Shown: in pieces, positions 57,611 to 64,000 of the stretch
Numbering within the stretch: position 1 is the stretch's first letter
How the letters are laid out: each line of letters begins with the position of its first letter
Source of the DNA: Melaminivora suipulveris
GTDB lineage: Bacteria; Pseudomonadota; Gammaproteobacteria; Burkholderiales; Burkholderiaceae_C
NCBI RefSeq assembly: GCF_003008575.1
Contig: NZ_CP027667.1
Location: forward strand, 1,678,501-1,742,500
Direction of reading: 5' to 3'
Length of the DNA: 64,000 nucleotides
Position numbers and translations under genes: made by a program
Notes under the pieces: model-generated
What the model saw: the letters and a program-made list of their open reading frames with translations, nothing else
What the model was told of the DNA's origin: nothing
Database searches by the model: none

Positions 57611-59854
57611 TCAGAACTTCGACGAGAACGTCAGCACCAGGTTGCGCCCCAGGCCGGGCAGCTCGTCGACGCCGGCCCGGTAGCTCTTGTCCAGCAGGTT
57701 GTTCAGGTGCAGGGCGACGCGGTAGCGGTCCTGCGGGCCGAAGCTGCTGCCCACGGCCATGTTGAGCGTGCCCCAGCCGGCCAGATGGCGTGAAACCTTG
57801 CCGGATTTCTCGATGTCGCGCTCCTTTTTGTCCACCGACGTGGCGCCCTGCACGAACACGTCGAGCCACAGGTTGGCGTTGGCGACGGTGTCCTCGTAGC
57901 GCAGGCCCAGCCGGCCGGCCAGGCGCGGCACGTCGGTCTGGTAGGTCGAAAAATCATCCACGGTGATCTGCCGGCGCATCCACGTGCCGGAAAAATACGG
58001 CGTGAAGTTGCTGCCCGGCACCAGGTATTCCGTCAGCAGCTCCAGGCCGTGGCTCTTGGCCCGGTCGGCGTTGACGTAGATGTCGCCGCCATTGCAGCGC
58101 CCGCCAATGGCGCAGGACTCGAAGGTGATGTAGTCCTTGGCGCGGTTGAAGAACAGCGTGCCGTCGAACACCACGCCCTGGTTCTGGTAGCGCAGGCCCA
58201 GCTCGTAGTTCTTCGAGCGCTCGGGCGCCAGATCGGGGTTGCCGTGCAGCACGATGCCGCGCCCGGCGCGCGAGTCGGTGAACTGCTCCAGCAGCGAGGG
58301 CATGACGTAACCCTCGGAATATCCCGCCCGCACGGTGGAGTGCGCCAGGCCCGTCCAGGTCAGCCCCAGCGCCTTGACGAAGCGCCCGTGCCGGCTGCGC
58401 TCGCCCGCCTGGTGCGCGCTGCTGGTGGTCTCGTCCAGCGAGGAGCTGACGCGGTAGTAGCGCAGGCCGCCGGTGAGCTTCCACTCGGGCGCCAGCGTCC
58501 ACTCGTCCTGCGCGAAGGCCGAGGCGGTCTGCATGGTGGCGCGGTCGTAGGCGGTGCTGCGCACGCCGAAGGGCGGCTGGTACTGCGGCAGCGGCGGCAG
58601 CGGGTTGGCGCCGACCACGGTGATGTCGTTGCGCTTGGTGGTCTCAAGATCGTCGCGCAGCCATTGCGCGCCGACCAGCGTGTAGTGCTGGGGGTGCAGG
58701 CGGAAGTCCAGCTGCACGCTGGCGCCCCAGGTATCGGTGCGGTCGGTGGATGACGAACCCATCACGACATCGCTGGTGTTCAAGGGGATGTTGAAGCCAG
58801 GCCCTGGGCCAGGAATCTGCACCCGCCCGCCCCGGCCGCGGATCTTGATCAGGTTGTCGAACTCCCGGTCCACGCGCTGCACGAAGGCGTCGGCGCTCAC
58901 CTTGCGCAGCACCGGCCCCAGGTCCTTGCCCTCGTAGTACAAGCCGAGCTTGTTCAGGTCGCGCTTGGGCAGGTTGGCGTTGAACTGGGTGATCGCGGCC
59001 TCGGCGATGTCGATGCGCGCCTGGCGCCCGGCGATCGTCGGGTTGATGTCCACGTTCTTGAGCGTCACCAGCGCGAACGGGTCCTGCCAGCCATCGGCCC
59101 GCAGGCTGTGGTGGTTGGCCTTCAAGGCCAGGTAGTGGCGACCGGCGTCGTCCAGCTTGAGGCCCAGGTGCGCGCTCACGTCCTGGTTGGCGTAGGACGA
59201 GTTGTCCAGCCGTCCACTGGCGCTGTACGGGCCCTTGGCCACGCGGCGGTCGCCGTGCTCGTCGGCGCTGGCCGAGACGCGCCAGTCCAGCCGCCCTTGC
59301 GTGCCCGACAGCGCCGTCCAGCCGCGCCATCCGCTGGTGCCGCTGTCGTAGGTCGCGCCCAGCTCGGCCTGCAGGGGCGCCGCCGCACCCTTGCGCGTGA
59401 TGATGTTGATGACCCCGCCGATGGCCTTGGCGCCGTAGAGCACCGAGGCCGGACCGCGTACCACCTCGATGCGCTCGATGTTGGCCGGATCGACCAGCAG
59501 CGGCGAGCCGAACGAGCTGTGGTCGGTCAGCTCCTGGCCATCGACCAGGATGACGACGCGGTTGGACTGCTCGCCGCGGATGCGGATGCGCTGCATGCCG
59601 GCGACGGCCGAGTCGACGACGGACACGCCCGGCACATCGCGCAGCAGCTCGGCGACGCTGTCCGCGCCGCTGTTTTCGATGGTCTCGCGCTCGACGATGG
59701 AGACCGACGCGGGGTTGTCGCGCACCGTGGTGGCCGTGCGCGTGCCGGTGACGACGAGCGCGTCGAGCACCGTGCCGGGTTCCCTGGCGTGCGCCATGGC
59801 GGCGCAGGACAGGGCGATCAGGGCGGCGAGCGGGCGGGGGAAGAAGACGTTCAT
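57611..59854 (-). CDS. TonB-dependent outer-membrane receptor
   Basis: A 747-residue receptor of the BtuB/FepA class. A signal peptide (about 1-23, ending AAMAHA) is followed by a TonB-box-like LDALVVTGTR. The plug domain follows (SGADSVAELLRDVPGVSVVD, EVVRGPASVLYGAKAIGGVI), then a 22-strand barrel ending LVLTFSSKF with the C-terminal Phe. It imports a siderophore, haem, cobalamin or similar. No cobalamin riboswitch or Fur box is obvious in the 126 bases upstream, so the ligand is open. Possibly read together with the CoA-transferase, though a hairpin lies between. Confidence 0.9.
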   Translation of the reverse strand: MNVFFPRPLAALIALSCAAMAHAREPGTVLDALVVTGTRTATTVRDNPASVSIVERETIENSGADSVAELLRDVPGVSVVDSAVAGMQRIRIRGEQSNRVVILVDGQELTDHSSFGSPLLVDPANIERIEVVRGPASVLYGAKAIGGVINIITRKGAAAPLQAELGATYDSGTSGWRGWTALSGTQGRLDWRVSASADEHGDRRVAKGPYSASGRLDNSSYANQDVSAHLGLKLDDAGRHYLALKANHHSLRADGWQDPFALVTLKNVDINPTIAGRQARIDIAEAAITQFNANLPKRDLNKLGLYYEGKDLGPVLRKVSADAFVQRVDREFDNLIKIRGRGGRVQIPGPGPGFNIPLNTSDVVMGSSSTDRTDTWGASVQLDFRLHPQHYTLVGAQWLRDDLETTKRNDITVVGANPLPPLPQYQPPFGVRSTAYDRATMQTASAFAQDEWTLAPEWKLTGGLRYYRVSSSLDETTSSAHQAGERSRHGRFVKALGLTWTGLAHSTVRAGYSEGYVMPSLLEQFTDSRAGRGIVLHGNPDLAPERSKNYELGLRYQNQGVVFDGTLFFNRAKDYITFESCAIGGRCNGGDIYVNADRAKSHGLELLTEYLVPGSNFTPYFSGTWMRRQITVDDFSTYQTDVPRLAGRLGLRYEDTVANANLWLDVFVQGATSVDKKERDIEKSGKVSRHLAGWGTLNMAVGSSFGPQDRYRVALHLNNLLDKSYRAGVDELPGLGRNLVLTFSSKF

Positions 59855-59894
59855 GAAGGCGGAGGCAAACGGTGAGCAGGGGCGCCGCGATGGC

Positions 59895-59924
59895 GCCGGC
59901 CGCTGCCTCGGGGCTGCGGCCGGC
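59895..59924. other. GC-rich hairpin between the CoA-transferase and receptor genes
   Basis: GCCGGCCGC and GCGGCCGGC form a perfect 9-base stem with a 12-base loop, 40 bases upstream of the receptor start. No T-run follows on the minus strand, so it is not a clear terminator. Confidence 0.4.
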
Positions 59925-59980
59925 GGCGATTTTCTCAGCTTCGCACAGCGCGCCCGCGTGGGCCGGCGGACCGGCCAGCG

Positions 59981-61267
59981 TTACACCACGCCCTGGTCCC
60001 GCAGCGCCTGCAGCTGCTCGGCCGTCAAGCCGAGCTTTTCGCGCAGCACCTCGTCGGTGTGCTGGCCCAGCGCCGGCGGCGCGTGGCGCAGGGTGGGCGG
60101 GGTGTCCGACAGGCGCAGCGGGCTGGCGGTGCTGGCCACGGTGTTGATGGTCTCGCCAGCCGGCGGCTTGCCGTCCGGCCAGCGCTGCTGCTGGATGCGC
60201 AGGCCGCGCGCGCGCACCTGGGCGTCGTCAAAAGCCTGGCCGACGTTGTTGATGGGGCCGCAGGGCACGGCCTTGTCTTCCAGCAGCGCGATCCAGTCGG
60301 CGGTGGCGCGCGTGCGGGTCAGCTCGGCCATCATGGGGATCAGCACGCCCCTGTGGACGACGCGCCCGGCGTTCAGCCGGAAGCGTTCGTCGCGCGCCCA
60401 GTCCACTCCGGCGGCGTCGCAAAAGCGCGCGAACTGGCCGTCGTTGCCGATCGCCAGCAGCATGTAGCCGTCCTTGGTCGGGAAGTCCTGGTAGGGCACG
60501 ACGCTGGGATGCGTGTTGCCCTGGCGGCCAGGGATGTTGCCGGCGTTCAGGAAGCCCGCGCCCTGGTTGGCCAGGATGGCCATGGCCACGTCCAGCAGTG
60601 CCATGTCGATGTGCTGGCCGCGCCCGGTGCGGTGGCGCGCCTCCAGCGCGGCCAGGATGGCGCTGGTGGCATACAGCCCCGTGAACAGGTCGATCACCGC
60701 CACGCCTACGCGCAGCGGGCCGCCGCCGGGCTGGCCGTCGGCATGGCCGGTGATGCTCATCAGGCCGCTCATGGCCTGGATCAAGAGGTCGTAGCCGGCA
60801 CGCGGCGCATACGGCCCGGTGTGGCCGAAGCCGGTGACCGAGCAGTAGATCAGCCCAGGGTTCAAAGCGCTCAGGGAGGCGTAATCCAGCCCGTAGCGCG
60901 CCAGGCCCCCGGTCTTGAAGTTCTCCACCACCACATCGCTTTGCCGGGCCAGCTCGCGGATCAGCTTCTGGCCTTCGGCAGTGGCCATGTCCACGGTGAC
61001 CGAGCGCTTGTTGCGGTTGCAGGCGGCGAAGTAGCACGCCTCCTGCGTCGGCTGGCCGTCGGCGCCGGGGAAGAACGGCGGGCCCCAGTGGCGCGTGTCG
61101 TCGCCCTGGCCGGGCTTTTCGATCTTGATGACGTCCGCCCCCAGGTCGGCCAGGTTTTGCGTGCACCAGGGGCCGGCGAGCACGCGCGACAGGTCGAGCA
61201 CGCGCAGGTGGCTCAGGGCGCCGGCGGACGGCTGGGCGGAAGGAGCGGAGGCGGGAGAAGCGTTCAT
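59981..61267 (-). CDS. CaiB/BaiF-type CoA-transferase (family III)
   Basis: A 428-residue CoA-transferase. LRVLDLSRVLAGPWCTQNLA at the N-terminus and the active-site Asp in GYDLLIQAMSGLMSITG identify family III (formyl-CoA transferase type). It would move CoA between acyl-CoA and an organic acid. The start at 61267 (MNASPASAPSAQ) is uncertain by a few codons. It is divergent from a LysR gene with a 146-base shared promoter region, the usual layout for a regulator and its target. Confidence 0.9.
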   Translation of the reverse strand: MNASPASAPSAQPSAGALSHLRVLDLSRVLAGPWCTQNLADLGADVIKIEKPGQGDDTRHWGPPFFPGADGQPTQEACYFAACNRNKRSVTVDMATAEGQKLIRELARQSDVVVENFKTGGLARYGLDYASLSALNPGLIYCSVTGFGHTGPYAPRAGYDLLIQAMSGLMSITGHADGQPGGGPLRVGVAVIDLFTGLYATSAILAALEARHRTGRGQHIDMALLDVAMAILANQGAGFLNAGNIPGRQGNTHPSVVPYQDFPTKDGYMLLAIGNDGQFARFCDAAGVDWARDERFRLNAGRVVHRGVLIPMMAELTRTRATADWIALLEDKAVPCGPINNVGQAFDDAQVRARGLRIQQQRWPDGKPPAGETINTVASTASPLRLSDTPPTLRHAPPALGQHTDEVLREKLGLTAEQLQALRDQGVV

Positions 61268-61413
61268 GGCGATCAGTGAAGAGCGGCGCGCACGGGGCGG
61301 CAAAGGACAGGCCGCAGCATGGTACGCGCCCGCCCCGTGCCGGCCTTCGCCTTTGTGAAAGCACGTCTTCAGCCGCTGCCGCACGCCCTGCCCGCTTCCT
61401 ACAATCGCCCGCC

Positions 61414-62328
61414 ATGGCCATGCACTTCGACCTTGTGGACTTGCGCCTGATGGTGCACATCGCGGATGCCAACAGCATGACGCGCGGCGCCGAGCTCTCG
61501 CACATCTCGCTGCCGGCGGCCAGCACGCGCATCAAGAACCTGGAAGAAAGCATCGGCGCCAAGCTTTTGTACCGCACCAGCCAGGGCGTGACGCTGACGC
61601 CGCCGGGGCAGGCCTTCGTCGGCCATGCGCGCGCCGTGCTGTCGCAGCTGGAGCACCTGCGCGGCGACATGCAGGAGTACGTGCGCGGCATCAAGGGCCA
61701 CGTGCGGGTGTTCGCCAACACCACCTCGCTGGGCGAATTTTTGCCGCCGGTGCTGCGCCACTTCCTGCGCCTGCATCCGGACGTGAACGTGGACCTGCGC
61801 GAGCGCCTGTCCCACGACATCGTGCGCGCGGTGACCGAAGGCCAGGCGGACATCGGCATCGTCGCCGGACTGGTGCGCACCGAGGCGCTGGAGACACGCC
61901 CCTACCGGCGCGACCGCCTGGTGCTGGTGGTGCCGCGCGGCCACGCGCTGGACGGCCACACGCAGATCGCCTTTGCCGACACGCTGGAGCTGGACTACGT
62001 GGGCCTGCACGAATCCAGCGCCATCCACGCCTTCCTGCGCCAGGCCAGCGACCAGCTGCACCGGCCGATCAAGCAGCGCATCCAGGTGGGCAACTTCGAG
62101 ACCGCCTGCCGCATGATCGAATCCGGCGTCGGCGTGGGCGTGCTGCCCGAGTCCGCCGCCAGCCGGCACGCGCAGGGCATGCAGATCGCCATCGTGCCGC
62201 TGGCCGACGCCTGGTCGGTGCGCGAGATGCAGATCTGCATGCGCAGCCTGCAGGCGCTGCCGGCCTTCGCGCAGGAGCTGGTGCAGCTGCTGGAGGCGGA
62301 TGCGCAGGGGCGTTTGCCGCTGGCCTGA
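61414..62328 (+). CDS. LysR-family transcriptional regulator
   Basis: A 304-residue LysR protein. The N-terminal winged helix (MVHIADANSMTRGAELSHIS, then KLLYRTSQGVTLTPPGQAF) binds DNA, and the C-terminal periplasmic-binding-like domain senses an effector. Divergent from the CoA-transferase gene, which it probably controls. The start may be 61414 or two codons later. The inducer is unknown. A dispersed element follows the stop and precedes the enoyl-CoA hydratase gene. Confidence 0.9.
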   Translation: MAMHFDLVDLRLMVHIADANSMTRGAELSHISLPAASTRIKNLEESIGAKLLYRTSQGVTLTPPGQAFVGHARAVLSQLEHLRGDMQEYVRGIKGHVRVFANTTSLGEFLPPVLRHFLRLHPDVNVDLRERLSHDIVRAVTEGQADIGIVAGLVRTEALETRPYRRDRLVLVVPRGHALDGHTQIAFADTLELDYVGLHESSAIHAFLRQASDQLHRPIKQRIQVGNFETACRMIESGVGVGVLPESAASRHAQGMQIAIVPLADAWSVREMQICMRSLQALPAFAQELVQLLEADAQGRLPLA

Positions 62329-62340
62329 GCCGTGGCGATT

Positions 62341-62401
62341 GACTCATATTTTGATAGCTAGCCACGCTTTATCCACGCCGACTGAAGGCGTTTTTGACCA
62401 G
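62341..62401 (+). repeat. Dispersed intergenic element, copy C
   Basis: Reads ATTTTGATAGCTAGCCACGC, then CCACGCCGACTGAAGGCG and TTTTTGACCAG. It lies between the LysR and enoyl-CoA hydratase genes. Confidence 0.8.
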
Positions 62402-62416
62402 AATTCAGGAGATTCC

Positions 62417-63187
62417 ATGCCTTTGGAGCACCACACCCTCGACATCGACGCGCGCGGCGTCGCCACGCTCACCATCGCCAACGGCACGCCGCTGAACATC
62501 CTGGACAGCGCCACCATCGCCGCGATGACGGCCACGCTGCGCCGCCTGGCGCGGGGCGACGCCGTGCGCGCGCTGGTGCTGCGCGGCAGCGGCGACCGGG
62601 CGCTGATCGGCGGCGCCAACATCCACGAGCTGGCGGCGCTGGAGCCGAACAGCGCCGTGGCCTTCATCAGCCGCCTGCGCGATTTGTGCGAGGCGATGCG
62701 CGACTTTCCCGCACCCACCATCGCCCGCATGGCCGGCTGGTGCATGGGCGGCGGGCTGGAGCTGGCCGCCGCGTGCGACCTGCGCATCGCGGCGAGCGAC
62801 GCACAGTTTTCCATGCCCGAGGTGCGCATCGGCATCCCCTCGGTGATCCACGCCATCTTGCTGGCGCGCCTGATCGGTGAGGGCAACGCGCGCTGGCTGC
62901 TGCTCACCGGCGCACCCATTGCTGCCGACAAGGCGCTGCGCTGGGGCCTGGTCAACGAGGTGGCCGCCGAGGGCGGGCTGGACGCCGCCATCGAGCACAC
63001 GCTGGCCGAGCTGCTGGCCTGCGGCCCGCGCGCCCTGCGCACGCAAAAGGCGCTCTTGCGCGCCTGGGAAGAGCCGCACATCGAGCGCGGCATCAAGGAG
63101 AGCGTGGCGGCCTTTGGCGCCAGCTACGACAGCGATGAGCCCGCGCAGTGCATGGAACGCGAGTTTTTCAGCAAAAAACGGCGCTAG
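62417..63187 (+). CDS. Enoyl-CoA hydratase/isomerase family protein
   Basis: A 256-residue crotonase-fold enzyme. The oxyanion-hole stretches GGANIHELAAL and GWCMGGGLELAAACDLRI are present. Glutamates at the two hydratase positions (GGGLELA and MPEVRIGIPS) are kept, so hydration of an enoyl-CoA is plausible. AGGAG precedes the ATG at 62417. Inverted copies of the dispersed element flank the gene on both sides. Neighbours point to CoA-ester catabolism; the exact substrate is unknown. Confidence 0.88.
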   Translation: MPLEHHTLDIDARGVATLTIANGTPLNILDSATIAAMTATLRRLARGDAVRALVLRGSGDRALIGGANIHELAALEPNSAVAFISRLRDLCEAMRDFPAPTIARMAGWCMGGGLELAAACDLRIAASDAQFSMPEVRIGIPSVIHAILLARLIGEGNARWLLLTGAPIAADKALRWGLVNEVAAEGGLDAAIEHTLAELLACGPRALRTQKALLRAWEEPHIERGIKESVAAFGASYDSDEPAQCMEREFFSKKRR

Positions 63188-63216
63188 CCGGCGTGTATCA
63201 AGCGTGGAGCGCTCAC
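63172..63216 (-). repeat. Dispersed intergenic element, copy I (short)
   Basis: On the minus strand it reads CCACGCTTGATACACGCCGG, then CTAGCGCCGTTTTTT. It overlaps the last codons of the enoyl-CoA hydratase (SKKRR) and reaches the stop of the convergent thioesterase gene. Confidence 0.65.
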
Positions 63217-63671
63217 TTTTTCTTGTGAGGCTCCCAGGTCGTCGGCGCCAGCCAGTACTTGAAGGTGCCGCTGCCCGTGGCCAGTACGTTGCCCTCGGCG
63301 TCGAGCAACTGCCCGGCGCAGCTGCACAGGCTGCGCGTGGCGTGTACCACCCAGCCCTCGGCCAGCAGCGCGCCGCGCGCGGGGCGATGAAAGCGGCTGG
63401 TCATCTCCACCGTCACGGCGGTGAGCGAGGGGGCATCGGGCAGTTCGCCCGCGGCGCGCGACATGACCGAGTCCAGCAGCGCCATGACCACGCCACCATG
63501 TGCGGCGGGCAGTTGGTTGAGCAGCTCCTCGCGCAACTCGGGCAGGCGCACCCAGACGCGGCCTTCGGGCGCCGGCACCTGCGCCGCGCCGATCAGGCGC
63601 ATGAAGGCGCTGCGCTCGGGCTGCAAAGCGTCCTGGGGCGCCTGGGCCTCGTGCACCGCCGCGCTGCTCAT
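63213..63671 (-). CDS. PaaI-type hotdog thioesterase
   Basis: A 152-residue single hotdog-fold protein. AAHGGVVMALLDSVMSRAAG is the active-site helix (catalytic Asp in LLDS, preceded by the H-G-G turn), and TVEMTSRFHRPARG a core strand. It would hydrolyse an acyl-CoA. The start at 63671 overlaps the upstream acyl-CoA dehydrogenase stop by four bases, indicating a joint operon. The lysine-rich end (EPHKKK) is next to a dispersed element. Confidence 0.85.
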   Translation of the reverse strand: MSSAAVHEAQAPQDALQPERSAFMRLIGAAQVPAPEGRVWVRLPELREELLNQLPAAHGGVVMALLDSVMSRAAGELPDAPSLTAVTVEMTSRFHRPARGALLAEGWVVHATRSLCSCAGQLLDAEGNVLATGSGTFKYWLAPTTWEPHKKK

Positions 63672-64000
63672 GCGTCCCGCGCCGCGCGGACCATGCCGCG
63701 CGCGATGATGATCTGCTGGATTTGCGTCGTGCCCTCGTACAGGCGAAAGAGGCGCACATCGCGATAGAAGCGCTCGATGCCGTACTCGGCCATGTAGCCC
63801 GCGCCGCCCAGGATCTGCACCGCGCGGTCGGCCACGCGGCCACACATCTCGGTGGCGAACATCTTGGCGCACGAGGCCTCGACGGCGACGTCGCGGCCGT
63901 CGTCGCGCCGGCGCGCGGCGTCCAGCGTCATGCACTCGGCGGCGTAGATCTCGGCCTGGCTGTCGGCCAGCATGGCCTGCACCAGTTGAAAGTCGCTGAT
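63668..64000 (-). CDS. Acyl-CoA dehydrogenase (C-terminal fragment, cut by window edge)
   Basis: The last 110 residues of an acyl-CoA dehydrogenase; the 5' part lies beyond position 64000. AVQILGGAGYMAEYGIERFY is rendered here as DRAVQILGGAGYMAEYGI and RFYRDVRLFRLYEGTTQIQQ, which includes the canonical Tyr-Glu-Gly-Thr catalytic motif (unlike the enzyme at the left edge). It ends with RGMVRAARDA. Coupled to the thioesterase by a four-base overlap. Confidence 0.92.
   Translation of the reverse strand: MSDFQLVQAMLADSQAEIYAAECMTLDAARRRDDGRDVAVEASCAKMFATEMCGRVADRAVQILGGAGYMAEYGIERFYRDVRLFRLYEGTTQIQQIIIARGMVRAARDA

Noticed and set aside
59855..59980. Possible cobalamin riboswitch upstream of the TonB receptor
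   Set aside because: The leader is short, GC-rich and lacks the B12-box sequence; only a simple hairpin is present.

Overview
The window is high-GC DNA from a betaproteobacterium, most likely of the family Comamonadaceae (Acidovorax/Alicycliphilus relatives). The inference rests on the style of the metabolic genes, a split metH behind an S-adenosylhomocysteine riboswitch, and two families of short dispersed repeats that I recognise as typical of that family. The taxonomic call is inference, since no rRNA gene is present.

Left arm (1-35.4 kb), housekeeping and catabolic genes. Positions 1-4627 hold a minus-strand acyl-CoA pathway: a TetR regulator with its own operator, a biotin-dependent carboxyltransferase, an acyl-CoA dehydrogenase and the start of a biotin carboxylase, with a short-chain dehydrogenase beside them. 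This resembles the branched-chain/isoprenoid (liu/atu-like) pathways. Next come a tiny lipoprotein, a glutathione transferase, an AtoE-type transporter, alr, lplT, a DMT exporter, a ProQ-domain protein, glycolate oxidase subunits GlcE and GlcF separated by a DUF1275 membrane protein, an SMP-30 lactonase, glnK-amtB, comM and an mqsRA toxin-antitoxin pair. A branched-chain-type ABC transporter follows in which both the permeases and the ATPases are fused. After it come fpr, yihY, a shikimate kinase, a nitrate/taurine-type ABC transporter, a PRC-barrel protein and the cobalamin-dependent half of methionine synthase.

Centre (35.7-53.9 kb), a complete type III-B CRISPR-Cas locus, all on the plus strand: cmr1, cas10(cmr2), an AlbA_2/Schlafen-like plus GHKL-ATPase protein, cmr3, cmr4, cmr5, cmr6, cas6, a vapBC-like pair, csx16, a CARF-HEPN protein, a second CARF protein (NE0113 family), a terminator, cas2, cas1, a second cas2, a leader and an array of 29 repeats. 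Cas10 keeps both an HD motif and the GGDD cyclase motif. Cyclic-oligoadenylate signalling is therefore expected, with the CARF-HEPN protein as effector and Csx16 and/or the NE0113 protein as possible off-switches. The AlbA_2 protein overlaps its neighbours by four bases on both sides and is the most unusual component.

Right arm (54-64 kb): a lipoprotein, a 3-methyladenine glycosylase, a PACE-family exporter, glutamate dehydrogenase, a TonB-dependent receptor, and a CoA-ester block (CoA-transferase with divergent LysR, enoyl-CoA hydratase, thioesterase and an acyl-CoA dehydrogenase cut by the window edge).

At least ten copies of a roughly 55-60 base element are scattered through the window. 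Most lie between genes, one forms the terminator of the cas effector operon, and three have become coding sequence: in GlcE, in the joint of the fused ABC ATPases, and at the N-terminus of Cas6.
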